Assembly (NCBI GenBank): GCA_025766275.1
Contig: JAFKAC010000154.1
Coordinates: forward strand, 45,600 to 109,599
Origin: Lactarius indigo
Lineage: Eukaryota > Basidiomycota > Agaricomycetes > Russulales > Russulaceae
Reading direction: 5' to 3'
Length of the DNA: 64,000 nucleotides
Shown: positions 23,811-36,600 of the stretch, in pieces
Layout: each line of letters begins with the position of its first letter
Position numbering within the stretch: the stretch's first letter is position 1
The notes under the pieces: model-generated
Databases searched by the model: none
Told to the model about the DNA's origin: nothing
Seen by the model: only the letters and a program-made list of their open reading frames with translations
Position numbers and translations under genes: made by a program

Positions 23811-23886
23811 GTGCACGAGCCAGGATCGAACCCAGCATCTGGCCTTGCCCTGGGCGCAAAACTAACCCCAATACACTATTGAGCAC
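23811..23886 (-). pseudogene. tRNA-like pseudogene or SINE head
   Basis: On the minus strand this stretch has a B-box-like GGTTCGATCC, one base short of consensus. Ends GTGC and GCAC could form part of an acceptor stem, and a D-arm-like GGGGTTAGT is present. The T loop is one base short and no sound anticodon stem-loop forms, so it is not a functional tRNA by inspection. A tRNA-derived SINE end is equally possible given the adjacent repeat nest. Confidence 0.4.
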
Positions 23887-24070
23887 TTGTTCTTGGCACA
23901 GGATCTATACTACAACACCTTGTCGTACAGTGGATCGAACTCTAGGACCGCGGTTCGGGTGTCCGGGGCCAACGGCCAAACTTGACGCCGTTGCTGCATA
24001 TAGATATCATGCTGTGTGCGGCCATGTGCGGCCAAAGACGGGGGGGAAACTCACATCCGCTGCCCAAAAC

Positions 24071-26320
24071 TTACACCTCCTGCTCGTACGTGTCCTCCCA
24101 ACCGCCGTAGTCGTCGCCCTTGTCACTTCCATCGGCGTCGTCGGCATCGTCGAGGTCTGGCTGCAGATCGGCGGCGTCAATCAAGCGCCGCGGTAGCGCG
24201 TGTCCACCGACGCGTCCTCCACCCTCCTCGACGACGACATTCTGATCCTCATCCTTTTCGTCGAGGGTGTACAGCAAATCCTCGTCCTTCTCGTCTGTGA
24301 ATAGGTCCTTGAGCGCGTCGTAATTGATGCGCTTGCTGTAGCGCGCGTTCTGTTTGAGAAGCGTGCGCACAGACTCGGCCGCAGTGCTTCCGTGGGGAGT
24401 GGACGCATCGCGGGGCTTCATCGCGGGCTTTCGGCGCTGCAATCGTCGTTGCGCGGTCAGCTTGGATGGAGAGGGCATGCATATAAAATAAAATAAAAAC
24501 CTTCTTGTGCTTGGACAACGTTCCGCCCGGCTCGCGTTGCTCCCCCTTGGCTGTTCAGCGATAGTCAGACCAACCAGACCCAATGGCGGCACCAATAATA
24601 CACTCACCCGCAATTGCCTCGAGATACTCCCGGTTCATCTCGACCCAAACCCGTTCCTTTATCCGCACCTCTTCCTCGCCCAAAAGGAGCTGGTCGAGTT
24701 CCTCTTCGTCTAGCCCGGTCAGCTCGTCCACCGGCTGAATGCCCGCTACGCGCCGCTCGTTGACCTCGTCTAGTGCGGCGCTGAGCTGCGCGCCTTGCTC
24801 GTTCAGTAGATACTCGGCAACTTCCTCTGTGAGGACGTTGTTGACTTCGGCCTCGAGCGGCGACACGACGGCTTTAGTCAAACCGCAAGGGTCTGTGAGG
24901 CGCGAAGATGATGGGTTGATCAAATCCCCGGGTTGCTCCATGAGGAGCGCGGGACCACCTTGATAAACGGGGAGTTCTTCGCCCGGCTCTGGTAAGAAGA
25001 GGGGCTCGGGTTGAGAGGTGCCGGCGAGGATGCCAGAGTTGAGGAGCTCCGGGTCGAGGTGTGGTGCTTGGTTGTTGGGGACGTGGTCGCCGACGCCGAT
25101 ATCTCCTTCCTCGTCACTCTCCCCGATGCGTCGGCGTTTGCGTTTGCGCTTGTCCGCCTTGCTCTGCCTTTTTCGCATCTTGCCCGTCTGTCCAGATGTC
25201 TCCTCTGCTTCCGGTTCTCTGCCCTCGCGCTCTTTGTCCTTGCCCTTGATAAATGCAGGTGGGTCCATCTCTTCCTCCAGCCATACGGTACGGAAATCTG
25301 CTAGGGTGAGAGCGCCGCTCGGCGTCTCTTTGAACTCCTTCAAGCGCTTGCGCAACGTCGTATCCGCGATCTTGACGACTTGCACGATCTCCTCCACCGA
25401 GCGCCGGAAGTTGTTCATGCGGGCGGCGAGAAGAAGACACGCTCCGCAGATACCCGCGGGCCGGCGTCCCTTGGTCATCCAGTCGCGGTCGAAGCGTTGG
25501 ACGAGACGAATGGCGTCCGTCGCGACTTTGTGCGTTTCGTCACCAAACTCCAGCAGCGCGGCGAAACGAGAGATGTAATGGGACGGATCTACCAAGGGTA
25601 AACGGAGGTTGAGCGTCTGCACAAGCTGTAGATATGTGTGTCCAAGCTCAAAGACGTTGACCTGAAGAGGATGAGTCAACCCAAATATAGTGGAAGGGGA
25701 AGTTCTACCTGGAGGAGGTCGGAGAAATCGATGAGCATATAGTTGCGCGTTTCTTTTTGTCGACACGCGACGTAGAGACAGACTGCTACTACGTTGAGAC
25801 TTTTGCGCCCTTTCGTGAATTTGTGTTCTACCGCGAGGGTGTACAGGCGCGTGGCGGCGAGGGAGACGACGTCGGAGAGCCGCAAGTTAGAGGCGATGCT
25901 CTGGATCTTTCGATTCGCTAATGATAGAGATTAGGAGGCACTAGGTTCTACGAATGTGTGACTCACCGTTGGCAATGGTTTGTTCCCTAGACTCCGCGTT
26001 TCCTCTATTTCCGAAAGGACCCCCCATGCGCGCGTGGGCTGCGAATATTTGGCGTCAGTGCATATGTGAAAACGCCGTGCTTGCTGAGGGCTCACTTGCG
26101 CCTTGCCCAACGTACGATCCTTGCACCATGGCAGCGCCAGCCGCAGTCTCACCGAAGGAGACCTCATTCACTATGGTGTTCTCTTCGACAACAGTGCCGC
26201 ATTGTACGCAGAAGCCGTTGCCAGCTGCGGCATCGTATTCAATTACAGTACCTCCGCAGTCAGTGCATACGACCTGATGCTAGGTTAGCGCGAGCTGTGA
26301 GGGAAGATGGGTCCCACCAT
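24071..26320 (-). CDS. BRF1: TFIIIB subunit BRF1 (TFIIB-related factor)
   Basis: BRF1 is the TFIIB-like subunit of TFIIIB that recruits RNA polymerase III to tRNA and 5S genes. The N-terminal zinc ribbon has CTDCGG and CVQCGTVVEENTIVNEV. It is followed by SFGETAAGAAMVQGSYVGQG and two cyclin folds (SLAATRLYTLAVEHKFTKGR; FDRDWMTKGRRPAGICGACL). The family's C-terminal BRF1 block appears as REYLEAIAG and SKRINYDALKDLF. A long acidic stretch precedes the stop at 24071. The best start is an exon holding only ATG (26318-26320), joined by a 44-nt intron (26274-26317) to VVCTDCGG. I see no other in-frame ATG before the zinc ribbon. The protein is about 640 residues. The gene runs head to tail with the membrane-protein gene upstream on the same strand. 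Confidence 0.9.
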
Positions 26321-26445
26321 TGTTCCTTGGAGTGATAATCTAAGAGCGGAACTTCCCACGCGGTGATATTGATACTACAACATGATGTACTTCATACAAT
26401 GATCGATCACATTGTGTACCCGACAGTCCGTCAAAATCCATCAAC

Positions 26446-27262
26446 TCAGACATTGTTCGCGTTGCGCTGTCCAAACCCGTTCTCTGGCTGAGCAAACGCA
26501 TACTGAGCCCCGTAGTTGTATGTCGTCGCCATCGGAGGGGCACTCGCAGCCATTTGAGAAGGCGGCGGAATATTCGCTGCCTCTTCTTCCTGCAGTTGGC
26601 CAGCGTAATCAGAGACGATGACGCACCCCCCTGATCGACCAGGAATCAGCGAACACGATCGGAAACCAGGGTGGGGGAAACATACAAAGTTCAATCAACC
26701 AGAAGAAGATGTAAAGACCAATCGTAACTCCACGGCCGACGTCAAACGCCTTCTTACATTCGTCTTGCGTGCTTTGGCTAGTGCTACCGTTGACACAGTT
26801 GTTCACGCTGTCGGTGCCGACCTTGTGGAATAGCGTGTATATGAAGTACGCGCCGGTGGCGATGCTGAAACCCAGGTGATACCACACCATCGTATTATAC
26901 AGAGAGATAAAACTCTGGCGTTTGGTGATGGTTCCAATCAACCTGATTGCCCGGTTCAGCCTCAAAGAGCACAAGCGCATAGAGACAACGAACCCAAAGA
27001 GAGAAATGATAGCAAGGATCGTATATGAAAGCGAAGTAATCACGACGGAAATTTCCTGGTTCTTGGTCAAATGTGCTTGATCTATGAGGAACGTAAGGTG
27101 ATGATTCTGAGGGATAGGTTGCCACGGACCTCTGTGTGCAGCAGCATTCCACCCGACACCAGCAATGATGGAACCGCCAGCGAAGCCCAACATGCTCATG
27201 ATGAAGACGCCGAAGCGCACGGGGATGCAACAACAGAACTTTCGTGAAGGAACGTAACCCAT
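26446..27262 (-). CDS. Four-helix membrane protein, function unknown
   Basis: The product has four hydrophobic segments: near residues 14-35 (FGVFIMSMLGFAGGSIIAGV), 70-92 (ISVVITSLSYTILAIISLFG), about 115-140 (WYHLGFSIATGAYFIYTLF) and about 175-195 (GVTIGLYIFFWLIELYGCVI). The N-terminus has a CCC cluster that could be palmitoylated. The loop between helices 3 and 4 has two Cys (NNCVN, DECKK). The tail is Pro/Ala/Gln-rich and cytosolic if the topology is as in tetraspanins. One intron (about 26625-26680) splits the fourth helix. Basidiomycetes have many unnamed proteins of this pattern, and I know no function. Its start is 247 bp from the divergent site-2 protease. Confidence 0.75.
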
Positions 27263-27509
27263 AGCGGCGAACTTGAAAATGTAATAAAAAGCTAGTGGAT
27301 TGAGAAAACAAAAAGAAAAAGACGTCGGGTATGGAGTACAACGAAAGAGGGTGGAAAGGGAGGCACAGCCTGGGGGGAAACGAGCAATAGTTCGTGTGGT
27401 TTATATAGTCACATTGGGTCGTTTGATGGCCGGATGGACAACTGAGCCACAAACTCTGACTGATCCGTGTCGCTGCGGTGCAGGTGTCTCTCCTCAGAAT
27501 TACCCACGC

Positions 27510-29406
27510 ATGATCTCGCTTGCGTTGCCCCTTCTTCTCTTCTCTTGGCTATTCATTCACTTCATTTATCGCTTCTATACACTTCCCAATAAATCCAGAG
27601 GCATTCTGCCGACTTCGTTGACCAACCGGAGGCGAAACTTGACAACCGTCACCCTCAAAACAGTGTACCTTCGCGTCGAGAGCACCGCATTCAACTTTCA
27701 TCATGATGTTTTGTCTCACTGGTTCACTCGAAACACCACTTCTCGCTTGCCCACTGCTCTACGTGTGGCGTTTGACTTGGGGATCGTGATCTCCCTACTG
27801 GGCATGGTCGTGGCTTTGGCGCTGTTGTCTTGGACATTTATACTCCTTGCGCGAAGACTTGTAGCCGGTTTGGCCCCTCCGTCTCCGGACGTACATACCC
27901 ATGTGAAGCGGGCATATCAAAGCGACTACGCACCCCCTACATCACCTGCACGTGCACCCGCGGACATACCTGTCCAATTGTTGGTACGCGCTAATCACAC
28001 ATGTGCTTTCATGCCCACTCACAGACGCAGATACCTGGAGTCACTCTCCCACTCTCCCATCTTCCCATGCTCATCGCCGCACTATTCTTCTCACAAGCCA
28101 TACACGAAGCAGGGCACGCAGTTTGTGCCGCACTGTCCGTCGTCTTACTTCTCAGGCCAGCCCATTTTCTGATGGGTCTCCAACAGCGATGGCGTTCCGT
28201 TGCAGAGTCTCGGCGCATCCTTGACGTTCGTACTACCTGCGGCTTTCGTCGCTTTTCCTTCCCATACTGTCGCCGCGTTGCACCCACACGTCCGCGCGCG
28301 TATCGCCGCAGCTGGTCCACTTCTCAGCGCCTTGCTCGGTGTCGCTCTCATGCTCCCTCTTTGGCGCGTGTTACTCCTCGCCGGCTATTCAGACGTCTCC
28401 GCAGAAGGTTTGATGGTGGCGTCAGTCGCGCCTGATTCGCCGTTGGCGTCCCATCTACCCCTTGGTGCGCTCCTCACCGCGCTCGATGACTTCCCGCTCG
28501 CCGATGCCAACAAGAGTGCATGGCGTGAATATCTGACCACCCCGCTCCCACCTGACTTCAAAGAACCGGCCTGGTGTGTAGACACGAAATGGTTCCTCAG
28601 TGGGAGGCCTTGCCATGATCTCGTCTTGTTACACTAACGGTTTGTGTCGCATAGGTCACCCGCGTGGTTGCTGCACAGCTCCGCCACCCGGACCTGGCTC
28701 TGAAGCGTGCCTTGTACCACTCGCAGATGGAGAAACCCCACGCTGTACTAATGCGCCGGAACTCCTCGTACCCACAACCCATGCCGTTACGCGTTGTGAA
28801 GGGCTGTGCACGAAGGGACAGATGTGTGTGCGTCTCCGTGAGGGCGAAGAATTCTTGCGCATTAGTGTACAGTCTGACGACCACAAAAACCCGACGCGCG
28901 TCGTATTGTGGCGAGGGTCACGCGACGAGATCTACCAGGGTGGTACGATCCTCTTGGCTTGCGCAGTCTGTTTTGTGTTAATTGCGATCTAGTCGACGTT
29001 ACCCGATGGCGACCGAGGTCACCGTTCTTTCCTCTTTGGTGTCCGAATCTTGCTGCCGAGATCATACAGTGCGTCGCTATGGTTGTTCGCATCACGCAAC
29101 TAAAGCCCTGCCGACAGATACATTCAGACTTTAACGATATCCTTATTTTTTCTCAATGTGCTTCCGCTTCCGCAACTAGACGGTGGCATATTGCTAGACG
29201 CCGTACTCCGGCATCTCAAGCACAAAAGTCCTATCGAGATAGATGTCGAAGTGGGGATAAGAGAGAGGGGTGCACCCTCACGAAGCCTACGAGTGGGGCT
29301 TCCGAGCAGACTTCTGCGGGTTCTAACGACAGGTCTGCTTGGTGGGTGTGGGTTGTTGGCGGCGTGTGATGTCATATTGAGAAAATACATGCGTTCATCT
29401 GGATGA
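27510..29406 (+). CDS. Site-2 intramembrane metalloprotease (S2P)
   Basis: S2P cuts membrane-anchored transcription factors within the bilayer; in fungi its known substrate is the SREBP homologue that responds to low oxygen and sterol (Stp1 in Cryptococcus). The protein starts MISLALPLLLFSWLFIHFIY. After further helices it shows the zinc motif in SQAIHEAGHAVCAALS (HExxH, about 28090-28130). A PDZ-like region follows (VASVAPDSPLASHLPLGAL). A Cys-rich lumenal loop holds GPGSEACLVP and RCEGLCTKGQMCVRL. The third zinc ligand is in LPLPQLDGGILLDAVLRH (LDG motif, about 29160-29210). Several introns join these blocks, and the stop is at 29404. The HEAGH and LDG motifs make the family certain; the substrate is inferred. 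Confidence 0.88.
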
Positions 29407-29524
29407 AATAAGAGGGAGACATAGCTTATGCGCATGTGCATCGTTTTCTGATTAGCGTCTGACGTGAACAGCTCCCATCGTCAAATTCGGCACTGGGACC
29501 ACCACAGAGTACAACAAGAAGGGT

Positions 29525-29952
29525 CTACTTCTTCTTGGGTTGCTTCTTCACCTCCTCAATGTTAAGTCCTTTGGCATGCCGGTCATATCAGAATATGCGC
29601 AATCGATACAAAAAAAAAGAGTCTCACCAGGTGGAAGACTCTGCTTGAGTTTTTCTGCCTTCTCTGGGTCGTCGATCGCGAGGGTGTAAAGGTACCGTGA
29701 GCATCTAATCTTAAACTTTGTGCGCTCTTTTCCTCCAGGGGTCGCAGGCGCAATCTTTTTGATGCGCGCCGCTGCGAACGTGGCCGTTAGGGTTGAGAGT
29801 GAGCAAGAATGACATAAGTGACGCACAGCGGGCGTCCTTCCGCCGTGCGATGTCGATGAATTGCTTGATATCGCGAATCTCCTTGGGCTAGAAAGTACGC
29901 GTAAGTTGATACCGAGAGGCGCAGAATGTGACGATGGAAGATAACTTACCAT
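29525..29952 (-). CDS. RPL38: 60S ribosomal protein eL38 (RPL38)
   Basis: On the minus strand, an exon containing only ATG (29950-29952) is joined by a 62-nt intron (29888-29949, GTAAGT...TTTCTAG) to [20 protein letters not shown]. The next exon gives [20 protein letters not shown] and [20 protein letters not shown], then LKQSLPPG. The last exon is [13 protein letters not shown] with the stop at 29525. The match to eukaryotic eL38 runs over the whole length (about 88 residues). The C-terminal extension KKQPKKK is slightly longer than usual. It is convergent with the site-2 protease, 118 bp between stops. Confidence 0.93.
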
Positions 29953-30678
29953 GGCGTGGAGTGGGCGTGTGTCTTGACGAGTGGATGTTTGAACGTGGGA
30001 ACTTACCTCGACAGTGGTGGTGGCTGAATAGCTGTATAGTAGCTCACGGGGAATGCCGGGTTGGTCACTGTGTGACGGATGGTCCGGACCGGTCATTCTC
30101 GGTGAGATGATCACTTGGTAGTCAAGTGCATCACCGTGTGCTATACCCAGGGCTATACCAACTGTCCGAAGGTTGTGTGTTGTTACCGCCACACCCCTGG
30201 CATTGTATCTGATAGATCTGATACGTGCTCCTCACGCTAGAACCGACCTTGATTCTATTACCTACCTTGACCATCGAAGGGTGGTTCGTCCCCGACTCGA
30301 TGCGGGCTATTATTATCATATATCATCTAGTATCAGATCCAAAGCCAGATCCCATGGAAACTTGCTGTGTCCCCACAAATTATTATGTGTAAATATTTTG
30401 TGTCCGATAAGGGGGTTTTCAACAAGGCTGAGGTCGCGTAATTAGTGCGGATCAGAGACCATGTGAGCAGAGCTCTGCTCAACTAGCGCGCTCTTGGTTT
30501 CGACGTGAGTTCTGGACACATCGTGAATGTAGGGTCACCTCGCTCGCAAACTAGTCATACCACCTCTTCGTTACTCACGTTTCGGTATACTGACGCAATC
30601 CCGCGACGTGTTTTCACCCTTGGATTCGAGTGGCAGTCCCTCTGAGCTTCCCTCACATTAGCGATAAACGCTTCTATC
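29953..30678. other. Intergenic region upstream of myosin
   Basis: This 725-bp divergent spacer lies between eL38 and the myosin heavy chain. No gene is seen. It contains the second copy of the GATA-type motif, TTTGTGTCCGATAAGGGGG (30397-30415). A tract of ATTATTATCATATATCATC lies just upstream of it. The last 60 bases form the myosin leader. Confidence 0.5.
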
Positions 30679-33600
30679 ATGTCTACGCCACGAATATCTC
30701 AAAACGCAGAAGCTGCGCGTGTTGCCGCTCTTCAGGCAGAGTTCAACGAGAAGAAATGGGTCTGGGTTCCCGATGAAAGGGATGGCTATCTTGCAGGATG
30801 GGTCGCAAAGGAAGAAGATGAGGTGGGCGAAGTGGTAATGGCCGCAGGTGGAGACGTACGTCTTGTAACGTTCTTATGCAATCCGCCTATTTTATCTATT
30901 ATTCCTGCGACCAGATCCGCAGGCTGCCATTGTACGCGCTTTCCAAGATGAACCCTCCAAAGTTTGATCGGGTCGAGGACATAGCAGACTTGACTTTCTT
31001 GAATGAGGCCAGTGTCGTGCATAATTTGCGTCTAAGATATGGATCTGGTGCAATATATGTGTGTCCATAATTCACTATCCTATCCCCTCAGATTCTGACC
31101 GTATCTCAGACCTACTCTGGTTTATTCCTCGTCGCCATCAACCCTTACCAGAGCCTTCCACTATACTCTGACTCCATAATACAGCAGTACCGTTCTCGAC
31201 GGCGTGACGAGAGTCCCCCACATATCTTTGCAATTGCAGAGCGTGCCTGGGTAAACATGGGAGAAGAGCGCGAAAACCAAAGTATCCTAATCACAGGCGA
31301 GTCTGGAGCCGGAAAAACAGAAAGCACCAAAAAGGTCATTCAATACCTCGCTGCAATCGCCGCGGACGCGCATTCCCATACCCCGACCCCTTCTCACTCC
31401 TACACCCAGTCGCTTTCATCATCATCCTCTTTTGGCGCCATCATGCCATCTGCTGGCCTGCCAGGAAGGAATTCCATTCTTAGGCATAAACCTCACCAAT
31501 CCATGTCTGTCACCAATACGGGCACGCAGACGAGCTCAAAGGGTCGACTTGGTCTGCTGGAGCGCCAAATCCTCCAGGCCAACCCTATTCTCGAGGCATT
31601 CGGCAATGCACAAACACAGAGAAACAATAACTCGAGTCGTTTTGGCAAATTCGTGCGCATAAGCTTTGCCCCAGACGGGAGCATCGCCGGCGCGAATATT
31701 GACTGGTATCTTCTTGAGAAAAGTAGGGTCATCGTGCGTGCTGCTGCAGAGCGAAATTTCCATGTATTCTATCAGCTGCTAGAAGGCGGCAGTGCGCTGA
31801 AGGGTGAGTCTGCCCGCATCTTGAACGAACCAGACGATCAGACTCTTTCCCGACTCAGAAACACTACTACTTGAGGGTAATGCGTCCAATTACGAGTGCC
31901 TTAACAAGAGCCGAAGAGAAGTCGACGGCATCGACGATCTAGAGGAATGGAGCCTACTCAAGGCAAGTCGCAGCTTTTCTGGGGCGTTCCAAATCTGAAG
32001 ATATTTCTTATAGAATGCGCTTGAGGTGGTTGGCTTCTCGGCGGCAGAACAGCTTGATCTCTTCCGCATTGTAGCTGCGGTTCTTCACCTTGGAAACATC
32101 TCAATCACGGCTACTCGAGCGGATGATGCACTGATGCCTGACCCTTCGCAAGCGGAACGTGCCTGCCATATTTTGGGTATACCTGTGGCCGAATTCACGA
32201 GGGCGGTGCTACGCCCGCGTGTCCTCGCGGGACGAGAATGGGTCACGCAGGCCCGTACAAAGCAACAGGCGTTGGACGAACTCGGTGCGCTGTCGAAGAC
32301 ACTGTACGAAAAGTCCTTCGGCGCCCTTGTCGACCGTATCAACCGGGCACTAGATCGACCAACATCCAAGTCGACCTTTATCGGCGTGCTTGACATTGCA
32401 GGTTTTGAGATATTCGAGGTCAATGCCTACGAGCAACTCTTGATCAACTACACAAACGAGAAACTCCAACAATTTTTCAATCACCACATGTTTGTCCTGG
32501 AGCAAGAAGAGTATGCCCGAGAGGGGATCGAATGGGACTATGTCAACTTTGGGCTCGACTTACAGCCAACCATCGATCTTATCGAAGGCAGCGGGAGTGT
32601 CATCGGTGTGCTTAGCTTGCTAGACGAGGAGTGCATCATGCCTCGTGCGACCGATCTTACCTTCACAAGCAAACTGCATCAGCTCTGGAGTGGGGACCTG
32701 CACGGTGAAGAGCCTCATCCCGGTCGTGACAAGTACGAGCCTTCGAGGTTCGAACAGGGCTTTCTCGTACACCATTACGCGGGGAAAGTCGAGTATCATA
32801 CCGATGGGTGGCTCGAGAAGAACAAAGATCCATTGAACGACAATCTTATCCGTGTACTTACCGCCTCGTCGGAGCCATATGTCGCTTCCCTCTTTGCCGA
32901 ATTCGCCGACGCACCACCCACTTTCGCCGTCTCAACTGGCGCTCCAAATGCACACACTATCGGGAAAAAACGAACGCTAAAGAAAGGCGCGTTCCGTACC
33001 GTTGGCCAGAGGCACAAAGAACAGCTGCAAAGTTTGATGGCTCAACTTTATGCTACTCAACCCCATTTCGTACGCTGCATCGTTCCTAACGCAAACAAGA
33101 AACCAGGCCGCATAGATGTTCCTCTCGTCCTTGATCAGTTGCGTTGCAATGGCGTCCTGGAAGGCATTCGTATTGCGCGCCTCGGTTACCCTAATAGATT
33201 ACCCTTCATCGAATTCCGCCAGCGCTACGAGATACTCACCCCGGGTATCATCCCCCGTGGGTACATGGACGGTCGCAAGGCATCCCTTCGCATGGTCGAT
33301 GCGCTTGACCTCGACAAGTCACTCTTCCGCATTGGCACCTCCAAGATCTTCTTCAAGGCAGGCGTGCTTGCCGAACTGGAGGAACGCCGGGATGCGACTT
33401 TGTACGACATCTTTTCGAGGTTGCAGGCGCGCGCCCGAATGTTCTCCGCCCGGCGACAAATGAAAAAGATCCTAAATCGCGCGGTGGCAATCCGTACCAT
33501 TCAGAAGAACGCACGTATTTACGCGGAACTCCGTGAGTGGCCCTGGTGGCAATTGTATACGAAGGTTTTTATATCCCTTCGCTCTTTTGACAGTGTTTTA

Positions 33601-36600
33601 TGCTAATTTATGTAGGTTCGCCCGTTACTCGCTGCCACACGCAATGATGCCGAGCTCCACAAGAAGGAAGCTGAGCTCCTCCTGATCAAGGAGCGTGCCG
33701 AGCGTGACGCGAAGGAGAAGGAAGCCTTGGAGAACCTTAAGATGCGCCTCGAAGCTGAAAAGCGAAAGGCTGAGGATGCCTTGGCGGCCGAGCGCAACCT
33801 TGCAATCGACAAGGATTCGTTGCTGGAGCGGAGCAAGAGGCGGGAACTTGAGCTCGAAGAGGAGGTAGCTACGCTTCAAGGCGACCTTGATACTCTCGAC
33901 TCGCAACTAGATCGCGCCCTCAAAATACAGAAAGAGAGCGAAGATAAGCACGAGGCCCTTCGCCAAGCATTTGACCAAGCGGCTGAGCATCTCGTCCATC
34001 TTGAGAGCGAACAGCAGGACTGGGCGAATCGAGAAGAAGAGCTCTTGAAACGACTGGCTTCTACTGACCAGGATCAAGATGAACTTCGCCGTGAACGCGG
34101 CGAATTGGAAAGGGAGGCGACAGAGCTACGGCGACAACTATCACAGCGCGAGGAGGACCTTTCTCGAATTAAGGAGCGAATGGAAGTTGCCATCTCCGAA
34201 CTGGATGGAAAGCTCAGTTCTGAAGTCCAAGCGCAGTGCGTTTGTTTTCACAAACATCGTTGTCACTCTCATATTTTCTCAATCATCTAGTGAACTCGCA
34301 AAAGGTCGTACGGACACGCTCGAACACGACGTCCGTCAAGCCAGAACTCAGCTCGCCGAGCTCTCACGCACCGCGTCCGATTACTCTGACATGATCAAGC
34401 AAAAGGATGGCGATATTACCCGGCTTACCACTGAACTCGAGGTGTCCAAGTCAGACCGAGGCCGTCTTTCTAAAGAGATTCTCGAGCATCGAGGGCGAAT
34501 CGACGCTCTCACCGCCGAGATAGCCTCCCAACGAGACAGTGAGGCCCGCCACACTGCTGTGCAAGGGAAGCTTCAGGATGAATTGGACAAGCTTCGGTCG
34601 TTGATAGATGCCAAGGCGAGCGAAGAAAGTCGTCGCAACGAGGTGGAGAAGCAGAAGGACGCAGAACTGCGGGATCTTCGATCACAAGCCAGTCAGCTGC
34701 AACAGGAGCTCAGCGAAGCACGTCGAACGGCCATAGAGGTTGAGAACACGCTCAAAGTCGATTTAGAGACCTCTGTGCGGGAACACACTTCGTTGCTGCA
34801 GAGTCATCGTTCTCTATCAGATCGCGTGCAAGCTAACGATCAGAAGCTCAAACAAACCGAGGCATCCCTGGCTGAGGCATCGAAAATCAAGAGGTCTCAA
34901 GAGTCAGAGCTGCAGGAGCTCCGGACCCGCCGGATTGACTTGGACGGACAGTTAGCTGAGCTGCAGAAAGCGAAAGAGGTAATGTTGTGTACCCCTCGAA
35001 GTAGGTGCTACTATACTCAAGGGCTGCTCTCTCTAGAGCCTAGAACGTCAACTTCACGCCGCGCAGAGCAAATACCAGGATTTTGAAGACGCAACGCTGC
35101 AACTTGAACGGGAAAAGAACGCACAAGACCGTCAAGTAGACACGTTGAAACAACAACTTCACGCGGAGACAGCTAGGTACGCTCAACTGGAGAAAGTCGC
35201 TTCGAAGCAGAAGGCAGAGCTCGTTCGACTGCAAGACAAGAACGCCAACTTCGACCGCGAGATAGACAAACTTCTCACGGATCTGAAAAATCGTGAATGG
35301 GAAGTTAAGCAACTGGAATCCCGCCAGGACAAGACGATCGTCGAGCATGTGCATGTTTTAGAAGAGGCAAAACGTGTCACCGATCGTCAGCTTGTTGACG
35401 CACAGAAGGAGCTCGAGAGTCAAGCCACCTACATCCGATCTCTTGAGAAGGCGAAGGCGAGGCTAACTAGCGAGGCCGAAGATCTTGCCCGTGCGACAGC
35501 GAAGGAGCATACGGAACACCGTTCGAAGGAGAAGGCAGCTCGTGCCCAGGAGGCCTTAGCGAAGAAAGCTGTACTTGAGGCCGAGCTTGAGCGCAAGAAC
35601 CGGCAAGTCTCAGAGGCTAATGTTCGTCGGCTGCAGGAAGACCTTCAAGCAACGCAGGCCCAAGTCGCGGAAGTTACCCAACAGTTCCTCTCTATGCAAC
35701 GATCCAAGGACGAGTTGGAAGCCGAGCTTGCGCGCCTGGCTGACGAGGCTGACGGGAGCGAGTCGTTGGCGAAGATACAACGTCAATATCGAGCGCGCGT
35801 CACCCAGTTGGAAACGCAGCTAGAAGAAGCGCAGGTGACCTCGAATACGGTGGCGCGGATACAGGACCGCATTGACCGGCAGCACGCCGAAATTCGACGA
35901 ATGATCCTGTCAGATGGCCCCAAGGACGAATTCCGAGACGCTATCCTCCGCGAGCTGCTGTCTGCCGAGCAGGCGAGCCAGGAGTTGTTGCCACAGAATC
36001 GCGGAAAACCGAGTGTACGGACGTTGGCGAATGTTCAGCCCACAAAGCGAACGTCTCTTGTCACGAATGGCGCTGTACGGCCCCGATCCGAGTCGAGTGT
36101 CCAGGCAGAAGTCGAAGAGAGTCGGCGCTTAATCCAGGAGCTTAGCCAGATCAAGGCGCAGTTACAACGCGAACTCGCAGATGTGAAGGGCCGTCTCCAA
36201 GCCGAAATCGCAGCGAAGAACGAAGAAGCTAGTACGTCTCCTCGCTATTTGAACGCGTCAATGTGACTTATGTCTCTCTTCCTTTACAGATCAAAGACGT
36301 CAGGTGTTAGAGCACTTGAGTGAACTACAAGTTTCCTCGATATCTTCTTCTGCTGCTGAGTCGGAGCTACGTGAGGCCGTGGAGGCTTTCCGAGCCAAGG
36401 CCGATGGATACCGCGCCAAGCTTGAAGCTGCTGAGATCGAAAAAGTCAAGGTTTCTCGTGCAGAAGCCCAATGTGGGTTGCCAAATTTCCTTTAAAAACA
36501 CTCAATTTGTTGAATGCACTCCCCAGCACGGAAGTCGATGGCGGATGCGAGCAAAGCTCAGAAAGCTCTGGTTGCCGAAAGGGACGCTGCAATGAACAAG

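Noticed and set aside
23811..23886. A second functional tRNA gene
   Set aside because: The T loop is one base short and no proper anticodon arm forms, so it is listed as a pseudogene or SINE head.
33603..33906. Antisense open frames rich in Ser/Arg opposite the myosin tail
   Set aside because: They are shadows of coiled-coil codons (Glu/Lys/Ala) read in reverse. The same holds for frames opposite the CM1 protein, for example near 48110-48391.
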